DNA of 38,623 nucleotides from Clostridia bacterium. GTDB lineage: Bacteria > Bacillota > Clostridia > Christensenellales > CAG-138. The DNA lies in contig JAFWVQ010000033.1 in the NCBI GenBank assembly GCA_017523925.1, positions 1-38,623 on the forward strand, in the 5' to 3' direction. The notes under the pieces were generated by a model. That model saw only the letters and a program-made list of their open reading frames with translations. It was not told where the DNA came from and searched no databases. Shown one piece after another: positions 25,694 to 33,978 of the stretch (the first letter of the stretch is position 1; each line of letters opens with the position of its first letter). The position numbers were made by a program, and so were the translations under genes.

Positions 25694-26368
25694 ATGAAAC
25701 GAACGATAACCGTTAAGGGCGTCGGCACCGCGAAAACCAAGCCCGATCGCGTGGTGCTGAACATGAACATCGAGACCAAGGACAGGGAGTACGAAGCTGC
25801 GATCCGTTCCGCAAACGAGCAGATCGCCGATCTGAACGCCGCCCTCGAGGCCGTTGGCTATGAGAAGGGCGCGCTGAAGACGATGGATTTCAACGTGCAT
25901 ATGAACTATGAGGACGAGCGCGACGACAGAGGCATGTATCGCAGTGTTTTCGCCGGATATATGTGCTTCCACTCGCTGAAGCTCGAATTCGATTTCACAA
26001 ACGAGAATCTTTCAAAAACGCTTTCAGCGATCGCCGCATGCAGCGCTAAGCCGCAGTTCAATCTTTCCTTCACGGTCAAGGATCCCGCCTCGATCAAGAG
26101 CAAGCTGCTTGAGAGCGCGGCGGCAAACGCGCGGCAGAAGGCGGAGATACTTTGCGCCGCTTCGGGCGTTTCGCTCGGCGAGCTCATCAATATCGACTAC
26201 AACTGGGGCGACGTGAACGTATTTTCACCGACGAATCTCATGCGCGCAAAGAACGAATCCGCCGCATTCGGAGCAAGCTTCGATGCGCAGCTTTCGCCGG
26301 ACGATATCCGCTCCACGGATTCGGTCACGTTCACATGGGCGCTCGGCAGGGACGAGGATGACGACTGA
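25694..26368 (+). CDS. SIMPL (DUF541) domain protein
   Basis: 224 residues. It starts MKRTITVKGVGTAKTKPDRVVLNMNIETKD, the typical SIMPL/DUF541 opening (GxGxxxxxPDxxxxxxxV). A duplicated alpha/beta core is visible, with 'ARQKAEILCAASGVSLGELINIDY' in the second half. Many family members are periplasmic or exported; this one has no signal peptide and is presumably cytosolic. The function of the family is poorly defined, with links to envelope stress and signalling. It ends before a bidirectional terminator. Confidence 0.85.
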   Translation: MKRTITVKGVGTAKTKPDRVVLNMNIETKDREYEAAIRSANEQIADLNAALEAVGYEKGALKTMDFNVHMNYEDERDDRGMYRSVFAGYMCFHSLKLEFDFTNENLSKTLSAIAACSAKPQFNLSFTVKDPASIKSKLLESAAANARQKAEILCAASGVSLGELINIDYNWGDVNVFSPTNLMRAKNESAAFGASFDAQLSPDDIRSTDSVTFTWALGRDEDDD

Positions 26369-26404
26369 ATAACGAATAACAAAAACGAATAGTGAACTGT
26401 TGAA

Positions 26405-26429
26405 AAAGAGAGCCCAACGGACTCTCTTT
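26405..26429. terminator. Bidirectional terminator between the SIMPL gene and the cobalamin operon
   Basis: AAAGAGAG (26405-26412) pairs with CTCTCTTT (26422-26429); the minus strand continues with TTTTTC. It is suited to ending both the SIMPL transcript and the minus-strand cobalamin transcript. Confidence 0.75.
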
Positions 26430-26477
26430 CGCATAGAAATTATTACTTTTATAGAGCATAAAAGGCTTATGCAGTTC

Positions 26478-27059
26478 TCACTTATGAATCGGGAACGGCA
26501 CTTTTTCAATTGAGATCGGAGTGGCGCCGCTGAATTCGACCATGAAACCGAAGCCCGGGTCTACCCGATAGTCGTAGCGCGTGCCTTTGCCGAAAAGCCT
26601 GCACAGCACGCCGCCTATAACGCCGCTGTGGGTGATTATCACTGCATCCTCCCCCGCCTCGATAATCGGCGCGAGCGCAGCAAGCGCGCGCTCGGTAACG
26701 GCGTTGCCGCTCTCGCCGTTTGGGCAGATATTCGCTTCGTTATCGCCTGTTATCCACTCCTGAAAAGCTGGGTCGTCCTTGAGCTGCTCGTAGGAGCGCA
26801 TCTCAAAATCGCCGCAGTCTATCTCGCGAAGGTCGGGAATTATCTCATGCGGCGTTTCACCGTAGAGAATGCGAAAGGTCTGCTCCGTGCGGAGCATGCC
26901 GCTTGTGTAGTAATGCTTTGCCGTGGGATAGCGGTGATCCCGCTTGAGCTGCTCGAGTGCATCGACGCCCTCTTCAACGAGCGGAAGATCGGTTTTGCCG
27001 TAGTACAGCCCGTTGATGTTGCCGATAGTTCGGCCGTGGCGAATAAGGGTCAGCTTCAT
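26478..27059 (-). CDS. Histidine phosphatase family protein, CobC-like
   Basis: 193 residues from ATG 27059, which overlaps the previous stop as ATGA. The phosphatase motif LIRHGRTIGN lies at the N-terminus (His7 would be the phosphorylated residue), with DLREIDCGDFEMRSYEQL and the second histidine in VIITHSGVIGG. Position at the end of the cobT-cobU-cobS cluster suggests the alpha-ribazole-phosphate or adenosylcobalamin-phosphate phosphatase step. Sequence alone does not separate CobC from other phosphoglycerate-mutase-like enzymes. Longer upstream frames lack a ribosome binding site. Confidence 0.8.
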   Translation of the reverse strand: MKLTLIRHGRTIGNINGLYYGKTDLPLVEEGVDALEQLKRDHRYPTAKHYYTSGMLRTEQTFRILYGETPHEIIPDLREIDCGDFEMRSYEQLKDDPAFQEWITGDNEANICPNGESGNAVTERALAALAPIIEAGEDAVIITHSGVIGGVLCRLFGKGTRYDYRVDPGFGFMVEFSGATPISIEKVPFPIHK

Positions 27060-27430
27060 TTTAGCACCTCCGCAAGGCCGCAGAATATGCGCGTTACCCT
27101 CTCGGCACGCGATGCAAGCATCGAGAGAAGCCGCCCGTGCTGCTCGCGCCAGCTCCGCTCGAACGCATCCATCGGCACTATGCCGCATCCGATCTCGCGC
27201 GATATCACAACGGAATTTTCGATATGCGCGCTCAGCTTTTCGAGGATGGCCTCGGCATCGAGCCCATCGGCGCAGGCGCGGCGCGTAAGCACTTCGAGAT
27301 GATAGAAGCAAGGATGGGCGCAGGAAGGAAAGCCCTCCGAAAGGTCGAATAGGTCGCCCTGTGAAAAGCCCTTTTGCCGAACGCTCCAAGTGAGCTTGCC
27401 CTGATATGCGCCGCCGATAACGAGCTCCAT
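27056..27430 (-). CDS. Short CobU-like nucleotide-binding protein
   Basis: 124 residues with GGAGG close to the ATG. It begins MELVIGGAYQGKLTW, a P-loop-like GGAYQGK in the place where CobU has GGxxSGKS. Later 'ENSVVISREIGCGIVPMDAFERSWREQHGRL' matches the CobU block containing the EVGxGIVP motif. At 124 residues it is clearly shorter than standard CobU (~180). A complete-length CobU paralog lies two genes upstream (28258-28842). It may be a second kinase/guanylyltransferase-like subunit or a specialised cobinamide-salvage protein. It overlaps the phosphatase gene by 4 nt. Confidence 0.7.
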   Translation of the reverse strand: MELVIGGAYQGKLTWSVRQKGFSQGDLFDLSEGFPSCAHPCFYHLEVLTRRACADGLDAEAILEKLSAHIENSVVISREIGCGIVPMDAFERSWREQHGRLLSMLASRAERVTRIFCGLAEVLK

Positions 27431-27499
27431 CTTTCCTCCGCATTTTATTTTTCGAAATATTTAAAACTGTGTTTGAAGCCTGATCCGATACGAAATCTT

Positions 27500-28261
27500 T
27501 TATCGTATAAGCACGAATGCCGCTATGCCGAAAAGTTCGCCGAGCTCGAGCGCATAGCCCGAGATATCGCCGTTCATGCCGTCGAGCGACTTATAGCCGC
27601 GAAGCGCGTTCAGCGCGTAGAACACCGCCGCAGCAAGCGGCGCAAAGCCGTGAAAGCCGCAGAAAACGAGCGGAAGCGCTATCGCCGCAGCAAGCATAAC
27701 GCTCGGAAGGACGATATGCTTTTTGGCTTCGCCCCTATCCATTCGCGCATACTGGCTTGTTTTCATCGGCCGCAGCAGCGCGACCGCAAGGAAGGCGCAG
27801 GCGCGCGTGGCGATCGGTATCAGTGCAAGCGGCAGCAGCGCAAGGAAGCTGAGCGCAGGAGCATCGGCCGAAAGGAAGAGCGCAAAGCGCGCGATCAGCA
27901 GTATCACGATGGAGATAACGCCGAAAGCGCCGATATGCGGATCCTTGAGGATCCTTTGGCGCATTTCAAGGTCGCACCGCGAGAGGATCGCATCGCAAAC
28001 GTCCGAAAAGCCGTCAAGGTGCAGAAAGCCCACGAGAAGATACGGCAGCATTGCAAGCACGAATGCGGCAAGGGGCTTTGGACAGGCAAAACGCGCAAGC
28101 AAAAACGCCGCAAGCGCCCAAACCGCGCCAACAAGCACGCCGATAAGAGGCAGGCAGGCGAGCATCCTCCCCCGCGCCTTCTCATCCCATTTCGGAAACG
28201 GGCACGGCACCGAGAGGAACATCCCCCAAGCCATAAAGAATGCATAGAACCAAAGCTTCAT
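27500..28261 (-). CDS. cobS: Adenosylcobinamide-GDP ribazoletransferase (cobalamin synthase)
   Basis: 253 residues and several hydrophobic helices, an integral membrane protein. The N-terminal 'FFMAWGMFLSVPCPFPKWDEKARGRMLACLPLIG' and 'GFLHLDGFSDVCDAILS' carrying the DGFxDxxDA metal-binding motif identify CobS, as does MDGRG-type 'LDGMNGDISGYALELGE' near the end. It joins alpha-ribazole to adenosylcobinamide-GDP in the last assembly step. It overlaps cobU by 4 nt (ATGA). Confidence 0.92.
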   Translation of the reverse strand: MKLWFYAFFMAWGMFLSVPCPFPKWDEKARGRMLACLPLIGVLVGAVWALAAFLLARFACPKPLAAFVLAMLPYLLVGFLHLDGFSDVCDAILSRCDLEMRQRILKDPHIGAFGVISIVILLIARFALFLSADAPALSFLALLPLALIPIATRACAFLAVALLRPMKTSQYARMDRGEAKKHIVLPSVMLAAAIALPLVFCGFHGFAPLAAAVFYALNALRGYKSLDGMNGDISGYALELGELFGIAAFVLIR

Positions 28262-28842
28262 AAGGATCTTTCGTTTAAAGACAGGGGCGGCAGCGCGCCC
28301 TTATGGATGATCTCTTGGCCGCTGACGACCTCGCATACCGCGTCGCATTCCTCAGCAAGAGCACGGCATATAAAAGCGAGCGCACGGCGGTAGTTTTCGG
28401 TCGATCCGGAGTAGATGTTTCCGTCGCGAAAGAGCTCATCGCACACGAGCACCGTATGCGCCGCCATGTTCATAAGCGCACGAAGATCGGCCGCTGTACG
28501 CTGAGGCGCATCCCGATCGGGCTGCTGATAATAGCCGCTTGAAGCGGTGCCGAACATCTCGTTTGCAGCAAGCGCCGTTATGCTGTCGAAAAGCACGGCG
28601 GCGTTTTCATGAAGGCTTGGCAGAAACGCCGAAATGCTTTTCGCGCACTCGATCGTTTCAAAGCCCCAGCCCTCGCGCTCGCCGAGATGCTTTTTTATGC
28701 GCGCTCTGTCCTCGCCGTCGGTCGGCTCCATGGTGGCCCAATAGTACGGCTTTGAGCCGTCCGCCTGCGAAAGATGGCGGATCAGCCTTTGAGCAAGCAT
28801 GCTCTTGCCGCTTTTGCTTGAACCGAGCAGAAGTATCTTCAT
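28258..28842 (-). CDS. cobU: Adenosylcobinamide kinase/guanylyltransferase
   Basis: 194 residues. P-loop LLGSSKSGKSMLAQRL at residues 4-19, then YYWATMEPTDGEDRARIKKH (the 'ATxxPxDxEMxxRIxxH' block of CobU) and 'REGWGFETIE'. 'VLFDSITALAANEMF' is the central strand. The protein phosphorylates adenosylcobinamide and then guanylylates it. The C-terminal 'ENYRRALAFICRALAEECDAVCEVVSGQEIIHKG' diverges from E. coli CobU but keeps the expected fold. It is 16 nt after cobT and overlaps cobS. Confidence 0.85.
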   Translation of the reverse strand: MKILLLGSSKSGKSMLAQRLIRHLSQADGSKPYYWATMEPTDGEDRARIKKHLGEREGWGFETIECAKSISAFLPSLHENAAVLFDSITALAANEMFGTASSGYYQQPDRDAPQRTAADLRALMNMAAHTVLVCDELFRDGNIYSGSTENYRRALAFICRALAEECDAVCEVVSGQEIIHKGALPPLSLNERSL

Positions 28843-28858
28843 AGCGGAAGGCTTCGGC

Positions 28859-29968
28859 TCAAACGCCGCCGAATTTGCCCGCGGGGTTTGCCTGCCTGCG
28901 GATCTCGTCGAGATAGCCGTCGTCTATACGCGCTTCCTCGAAGGTGGCCATATTGTTCATAACGGCCAGTGCGGCGCGAATGAGCTGGAACGCGAGCGGG
29001 CAGCCGCTGCCCTCGCCAAGGCGCATATCGAGCGCCAAGAGGGGCGAGAGATCGAGCGCCCTTGAGGCGAGCATATAGCCGAGCTCCCTTGATGCATGGG
29101 AGAGGATAACGTAATCGCGCACCTGCGGGCAAAGCCGCACGGCGCAGAGCGCGGCAACGGTGGAGATGAACCCGTCCGCAACGGCGGGGATATGCTCGAG
29201 GGCGCAGCCGAGGAACGCGCCTGTCATTGCGGCTATATCCAACCCGCCCACCTTTGCGATGATATCCACGGGATCGCGCGGGTCGGGCGCATTCCATGCA
29301 AGCGCATCGCGGATGACCTGGACCTTCTTATAGAAAGCCGCATCGGTGAGTCCGCTGCCGCGGCCCGTCACGTTTGCGGGATCCGCGCCGATCATGGCGG
29401 CAAGCACCGCGGCGGAGGTGGTGGTGTTTCCGATCCCCATCTCGCCGATGCCGAGGAGCTGAACGCCGTCCTCGGCGGCCCGTCTTGCCGCGCCGATGCC
29501 TACGCCGATCGCCGCCACGGCCTCCTCGCGCGTCATAGCGGCGCCCGAGCGGATATTGCCCGTGCTTCGCCTGATCTTGCGGTTGATGATGCCCTCGAAT
29601 TCCTCGTCGGTGTCGATGCCCACGTCGATGATGCGCGTTTCGTCGCCGAAGAACCGCGCAAGCGAGGACATGCCTGTGACGCCGCGCGTCATGTTCACGG
29701 CCTGCTTCAGCGTTACGTCCTGCGGGGTCACCGCGACGCCCTCGTCCACAACGCCGTTATCCGCAACGAACACTACTATGCGGCGCTTTTCGGCCTCGTT
29801 GAACACATTGCCCGTCATGCCCGCGATGCGGATGGCGAGCTCCTCGAGCCTGCCGAGGCTTCCCGGAGGCTTGGCAAGCTCGCTCTGATGCCTTTCGGCA
29901 AGCTCCATCGCGCTTCTTGAGGCGGGGTCAATGCTGTTTATGATGGTTTTGAGTTCGGTTTCGTTCAT
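28859..29968 (-). CDS. cobT: Nicotinate-nucleotide--dimethylbenzimidazole phosphoribosyltransferase
   Basis: 369 residues. Start at ATG 29968 with GGAG 6 nt upstream, rather than the TTG at 29983. Diagnostic blocks: QSELAKPPGSLGRLEELAIRIAG, VVFVADNGVVDEGVAVTPQDVT, GIGEMGIGNTTTSAAV and the C-terminal MRLGEGSGCPLAF, whose Glu corresponds to the catalytic base of CobT. It activates the lower-ligand base by transferring ribose phosphate from nicotinate mononucleotide. It probably belongs to one operon with cobU, cobS, the CobU-like gene and the phosphatase. No cobalamin riboswitch was recognised upstream. Confidence 0.95.
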   Translation of the reverse strand: MNETELKTIINSIDPASRSAMELAERHQSELAKPPGSLGRLEELAIRIAGMTGNVFNEAEKRRIVVFVADNGVVDEGVAVTPQDVTLKQAVNMTRGVTGMSSLARFFGDETRIIDVGIDTDEEFEGIINRKIRRSTGNIRSGAAMTREEAVAAIGVGIGAARRAAEDGVQLLGIGEMGIGNTTTSAAVLAAMIGADPANVTGRGSGLTDAAFYKKVQVIRDALAWNAPDPRDPVDIIAKVGGLDIAAMTGAFLGCALEHIPAVADGFISTVAALCAVRLCPQVRDYVILSHASRELGYMLASRALDLSPLLALDMRLGEGSGCPLAFQLIRAALAVMNNMATFEEARIDDGYLDEIRRQANPAGKFGGV

Positions 29969-30020
29969 CGGTATCTCCAACAATTATATGAAGTAGTTTA
30001 TTTTGATATAGCAAAGCCTG

Positions 30021-30806
30021 TCAAGGCTTTTGGATATAGCCTTTTTTGACAAGCCATTCGATCGAGCCGGCGGAATACATATTCTCGATGGTGAAGCTTG
30101 CAGTCGGGCAAAGCTCGAGCACCGCGTCGAGGATGCTTTCGACCGGGATGCTGCCCTCTCCGAGCGGCAGGTGCAGATCGTTTTCGCCGATATTATCATG
30201 GATGTGGACGTGGAAAAGGCGCTTTGCCATCGGCTTCACCCAATCAAGGGGCGGAGTTTTGGAAACGATGCAGTTCGCGTGCCCGATATCGAGGCAGAGC
30301 CCGAGGCGGGGCGAATCAACGCCGTCCGCGATCTGAACGAGCATTTCGGGCGAGGGCTCCATAACGTTTTCAAGCGCAACGACGAGCTCTTCGGGCGTTT
30401 TTTCAAGGAATTCATTCCAAAACGCGATCGACTGATCGACGTAGGTGACCGGATAATAGACGTACGGGATATAGCCGCCGTGTATCACAAGGCGATCTAT
30501 CCCGAGCTCGCGCGCTATCTCCGCCGATTGAAGGTAGCGCGTCATGGCGAGCTCCCTGGCCCTTGGGTCGATCGCGCAGGCGGCAAGCTCCGCAAACGGC
30601 GCGTGGAACCAAAACGAGGACGAGCCGGACTCCGCCATCATCCTGCGGCAGTTTTCGATATGCGCGTCCCGCTCGTTATCGATATAATACGCCCAGCAGA
30701 ATTCGGCGATCTCAACGCCGAGACCGTGAGCGCGCGCGGCGGCGGCGCAGTTCTCGTCGATAGAAGAGATATGCAGTTTTTCTTTTAGCCCGGATCGTTT
30801 GCTCAT
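30021..30806 (-). CDS. Sugar phosphate isomerase/epimerase-like TIM-barrel protein
   Basis: 261 residues; GGAGGT is 6 nt before ATG 30806. AP endonuclease 2/xylose isomerase-like barrel with the expected metal-ligand blocks: FWFHAPF, LVIHGGY, VALENVME (Glu), LCLDIGHANC (Asp/His) and LFHVHIHDN (His). The substrate is unknown. It lies 52 nt upstream of cobT on the same strand and has its own promoter, so it may head the cobalamin operon; a link to cobalamin chemistry is not established. Confidence 0.8.
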   Translation of the reverse strand: MSKRSGLKEKLHISSIDENCAAAARAHGLGVEIAEFCWAYYIDNERDAHIENCRRMMAESGSSSFWFHAPFAELAACAIDPRARELAMTRYLQSAEIARELGIDRLVIHGGYIPYVYYPVTYVDQSIAFWNEFLEKTPEELVVALENVMEPSPEMLVQIADGVDSPRLGLCLDIGHANCIVSKTPPLDWVKPMAKRLFHVHIHDNIGENDLHLPLGEGSIPVESILDAVLELCPTASFTIENMYSAGSIEWLVKKGYIQKP

Positions 30807-30848
30807 GGTTTTACCTCCATGCGCATAATCGCGCATTTTACATGGGAA

Positions 30849-30877
30849 ATAATAGCACAAATTGCTTCAAAACACAA
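30849..30877 (-). promoter_or_regulatory. Promoter of the TIM-barrel/cobalamin gene group
   Basis: Minus strand: TTGTGT (30877-30872), a 17-bp spacer and TATTAT (30854-30849), with an extended -10 TG. It is 43 nt from the ATG at 30806. Confidence 0.6.
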
Positions 30878-30969
30878 GTATTACCGCGCAAAACAAGGGT
30901 TTATATCTCTGATGATGCGCCCCGCAAACCAATATAATTTCAAATAACGCAAAGCATCTGCAAAAAGTC

Positions 30970-30998
30970 TTGCATTTTATGAGCAAGCATGATATAAT
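30970..30998 (+). promoter_or_regulatory. Promoter of secG
   Basis: TTGCAT (30970-30975), a 17-bp spacer and TATAAT (30993-30998), with extended -10 TG at 30990-30991. Confidence 0.8.
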
Positions 30999-31033
30999 GG
31001 CGGGAGCAGTCAATCAATGAAAGGATAACTACC

Positions 31034-31276
31034 ATGCCCGCTCTTAGAATCGCTCTAAATATTCTTCTGATCATCGTTTCGATCGTTCTTATCGCCGTCA
31101 TCCTTATGCAGGATGCGAAGACCGCCGGTCTCGGCAGCGCGTTCGGAAACGACACCACCGCACTCGGCCGCAGCCGCAGCGCAAAGGCCTCCAAGGAAGC
31201 CAAGCTTCAGAAGCTGACCATCATCCTCGGCGCTGCCGTTGGTGTTATTGCGCTCATCCTTCTCATCATCGGCTGA
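31034..31276 (+). CDS. secG: Preprotein translocase subunit SecG
   Basis: 80 residues with two transmembrane helices (about 5-24 and 60-79). The SecG-typical segment VILMQDAKTAGLGSAFGNDTTALGRSRS follows the first helix. SecG assists SecYE in protein export. AAAGGA lies upstream of the ATG, and the promoter at 30970-30998 is close. smpB follows 111 nt later; the RNase R gene that often lies between them in Firmicutes is absent. Confidence 0.92.
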   Translation: MPALRIALNILLIIVSIVLIAVILMQDAKTAGLGSAFGNDTTALGRSRSAKASKEAKLQKLTIILGAAVGVIALILLIIG

Positions 31277-31387
31277 GGTCGCTGAGGTCGGAGACTTTTC
31301 TTATGGCATTCCGCGCGGTACCCGTGCTTTCGGGCACTGCGCTTTTTTCTATACAACTAACATTAAATCGTTTCGAGGTGGAAGCAG

Positions 31388-31852
31388 ATGCCCATCAAGC
31401 GCGGCGAAAAACAGCTTGCCGAAAACCGTAAGGCAAGGCACGAATATTTTATTGAGCAAACCTACGAATGCGGGCTTGCGCTCGTTGGAACCGAGGTCAA
31501 GAGCATCCGCATGGGCAAGGTCAATATCAAGGACTCCTACGTCAAAGTAAAAAACGGCGAGGCGTTCGTGGTCGGCATGCACGTTTCGCCCTATGAAAAG
31601 GGCAATATCTTCAACCGCGACCCGTTCCGCGAAAGAAAGCTGCTGCTGCATAAGCGCGAGATACTCAAGCTCGGTTCGCTCACCCAGGCGGACGGATACA
31701 GCCTCATCCCCCTGCGCCTGTATCTCAAGGACAGTCGGGTGAAGCTTGAGCTTGCCGTCGCAAAGGGCAAGAAGCTCTACGATAAGCGCCATGCGATTGC
31801 AGAGCGCGATGCAAAGCGCAGCATGGACAGAAGAAATGCGGATATGATGTAA
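31388..31852 (+). CDS. smpB: SsrA-binding protein SmpB
   Basis: 154 residues. [43 protein letters not shown] is the hallmark N-terminal half, [16 protein letters not shown] and [12 protein letters not shown] follow, and the tail is basic ([25 protein letters not shown]). It binds tmRNA and brings it to stalled ribosomes. No tmRNA gene is visible downstream, where only 73 nt separate it from the convergent lipoprotein gene. Confidence 0.95.
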   Translation: MPIKRGEKQLAENRKARHEYFIEQTYECGLALVGTEVKSIRMGKVNIKDSYVKVKNGEAFVVGMHVSPYEKGNIFNRDPFRERKLLLHKREILKLGSLTQADGYSLIPLRLYLKDSRVKLELAVAKGKKLYDKRHAIAERDAKRSMDRRNADMM

Positions 31853-31876
31853 AAAGTTTATGGTTTATGCCAAACT

Positions 31877-31907
31877 AATACCGCCTCTCGGCTTGAGGGG
31901 CGGTATT
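31877..31907. terminator. Bidirectional terminator between smpB and the lipoprotein gene
   Basis: AATACCGCC (31877-31885) pairs with GGCGGTATT (31899-31907), with a further CTC/GAG pair inside. T content after the stem is modest on both strands. Confidence 0.65.
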
Positions 31908-31925
31908 GTTATGCTTATTCTCGAT

Positions 31926-32780
31926 TTACCAGTCCATGCGCTGCTTGCTCTTCGGCGCGTTTTCAAAGAATTCGTATTCGTACTCGATGATCGACTGTTT
32001 TCCGCCCTCCAAGTCGAATGAGATGATCTCGATACGGTTTCCGTTTTCATCGTACACGAATTCACTCCAACCGTACTGCACTTCCTCATTAGCGGAGCCG
32101 TCCTCCACAGCCAAGAAGCCGTTCGCCTTGACCGCGATGCCGTTTGCATCGTATTCGTAAACCCATACCGTGCCGGGCATACCTTCGTTGAAGATGCGCT
32201 CCTCGATCAGTTTCCCTTCTTCATCATATTTCTTTTCGCGTCCGTAGACCATGCTGTTGTCGCTTTCATAGTACTTATAACTCGTTTCTCTTCCGCTTTC
32301 ATCGTATTCATGTTCGATGCGCGTATCCATTCTTCCATCCGCTTTGTATGTAGTTTCAACAAGCACGTTTCCGTTTTCATCATAGCGGAGGCTGCCCATG
32401 GATGAAACGGTACCGTTCTCTTTTGAAGCAGTCCAGCTGCAATAGTTTCCGGCATCGTCATACTTGTATTCATAAGTCGAAACGGAGCTGCCGTCGATTA
32501 CTCTGCGAATGAGTTCCCTGCCTTTCTCGTCATATTCGCTTTCATAGCGATAGATAGTTCTATCCGTCAAGGAATATGTTTGTTTTACGTTGTTGCCGCA
32601 CTCGTCGTATTCATATTCACGCCGCGCCTGCGCGTTTCCTTCGCTGCCGCATTGCACTTCCCTGACCATAAGCCATGCGCCCTTTTCCTCTTTGGAGCCG
32701 CCGATTAGGCTGCAAGCCGCGCTGAAAATCATTATAAAGCACATACCGGCAGCGAAAACAGCTTGTAGCAGCCTCTTCAT
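31926..32780 (-). CDS. Lipoprotein with YD/RHS-like repeats
   Basis: 284 residues. Lipoprotein signal MKRLLQAVFAAGMCFIMIFSAAC with lipobox SAAC. The mature part is built of ~20-25-residue repeats of the type YExYDExGNxxxxxxY (EYDECGNNVKQTY, EYDEKGRELIRR, KYDDAGNYCSW, RYDENGNVLVETTY, EYDESGRETSYKYY, KYDEEGKLIEERIF, EYDANGIAVKANG, VYDENGNRIEI). These resemble the YD repeats of RHS proteins but stop well short of a shell, so this is a small beta-sheet surface protein. Function unknown. It ends at the shared terminator with smpB. Confidence 0.8.
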   Translation of the reverse strand: MKRLLQAVFAAGMCFIMIFSAACSLIGGSKEEKGAWLMVREVQCGSEGNAQARREYEYDECGNNVKQTYSLTDRTIYRYESEYDEKGRELIRRVIDGSSVSTYEYKYDDAGNYCSWTASKENGTVSSMGSLRYDENGNVLVETTYKADGRMDTRIEHEYDESGRETSYKYYESDNSMVYGREKKYDEEGKLIEERIFNEGMPGTVWVYEYDANGIAVKANGFLAVEDGSANEEVQYGWSEFVYDENGNRIEIISFDLEGGKQSIIEYEYEFFENAPKSKQRMDW

Positions 32781-32782
32781 TT

Positions 32783-33940
32783 TTATTCTTTCCTTTCATT
32801 TTCGATTTCCACGCGCACTCTGTCGCGGCCTTGCGAATACTTCGGGTAATAGCGATACAGCGTGCAGACCATGCCGCCGTTGGAGAGCTTTCTTCGTTTA
32901 TCGGCACGCTGACCGTACACTCGCTCGAACTCGGGGTGCGATGCGATGATATTCACGCTCCAGCCGTCGAGACGCGAAAAGACCTCGTGCATACCCCGGT
33001 AGAGCTTTTCCGCATCGCGCTTCTCCATCAGACGCTCGCCATAGGGCGGATTGCAGCACAAAACTCCCCCGCTTCTTTCCTCTCTAAGATCGAGCACCGA
33101 GGCAACGCGCCAAGAGAGCATTACGCCCGCCTTCTTCGCGTGCTTTTTGCAAAGGTCGATGGAATGGGCGTCGATATCCGAGCCGGTAATATCGAAGGAA
33201 TCGGCTTTGACGCAGTCCCTCGCCCTCTCGCGGGCAAGCTCAAAGGCGTTTTCGCGCATGAAATGCCAATCCTCGGCGGCAAAGCTTCGGTTTAGGCCGA
33301 CGGCGGTATTGGTGGCGATCATCGCCGCCTCAATCGGCATAGTACCCGAGCCGCACATGGGATCGAGAAAAGGCCGCTCCGCTCTGTACCCTGAGAGCAG
33401 CACTATCGCCGCGCCGAGTGTCTCGGAGATCGGAGCGGACACGTTATAGGTTCGATACCCGCGCCGCGAAAGCCCCGCGCCGCAGCAATCGAGCGCGACC
33501 GTCACAACGTCGCGCAGTATGCCGATCTCGATTATGATGCGCTTGCCGTTTTCGGGAAGTATCTTTATTCCGTAGGCAGAAGCAAGCGAATCGACTATCG
33601 CTTTTTTCGAGATGCGCTGACAATCCGAAACGGAAAAGAGCTTGCTTTTCGCGGATTTTCCGGTTACGTGGATAAAATTGTTTTTATTGATGTAGTTCTT
33701 CCATTCGATCGCGCGAACGCCCTCATAGAGCTGTTCGAAGCTTGTGGCTTCAAACGAGCCCACCTGCATCAAAACGCGCTCCGCCGTGCGCAGATAGGTC
33801 AGCGCCACCGCCATATCGGTGTAGCTGCCCGAAAAATCCACGCGCGCATCGTGAACGGCCGTTACCTCTATGCCGAGCTCCTTGAGTTCGCCCGAAACGA
33901 GCGATTCGAGCCCAATTTTACAGGTTGCAAAGAATTCCAT
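32783..33940 (-). CDS. THUMP-domain class I SAM-dependent RNA methyltransferase (RlmL/YpsC-like)
   Basis: 385 residues from ATG 33940; the family's typical beginning is MEFFATCKIGLESLVSGELKELG. A GTG at 33982 overlaps the previous stop (GTGA) and would add 14 residues, so the start is not settled. Residues ~1-160 form a ferredoxin-like plus THUMP RNA-binding region (NFIHVTGKSAKSKLFSVSDCQRI). The methyltransferase domain has FLDPMCGSGTMPIEAAMIATN and the catalytic NPPYGERL. Relatives methylate N2 of a guanosine in 23S rRNA. It is the last gene of the run methyltransferase, hslO, TPR, this gene. Confidence 0.88.
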   Translation of the reverse strand: MEFFATCKIGLESLVSGELKELGIEVTAVHDARVDFSGSYTDMAVALTYLRTAERVLMQVGSFEATSFEQLYEGVRAIEWKNYINKNNFIHVTGKSAKSKLFSVSDCQRISKKAIVDSLASAYGIKILPENGKRIIIEIGILRDVVTVALDCCGAGLSRRGYRTYNVSAPISETLGAAIVLLSGYRAERPFLDPMCGSGTMPIEAAMIATNTAVGLNRSFAAEDWHFMRENAFELARERARDCVKADSFDITGSDIDAHSIDLCKKHAKKAGVMLSWRVASVLDLREERSGGVLCCNPPYGERLMEKRDAEKLYRGMHEVFSRLDGWSVNIIASHPEFERVYGQRADKRRKLSNGGMVCTLYRYYPKYSQGRDRVRVEIENERKE

Positions 33941-33978
33941 AGGCGATACCAAGTTTTCGTTGTGCTTGATCCGCGGTC

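Noticed and set aside
29969..30020. Cobalamin riboswitch ahead of cobT
   Set aside because: The gap is only 52 nt and no B12-box-like sequence is seen there or upstream of 30806.
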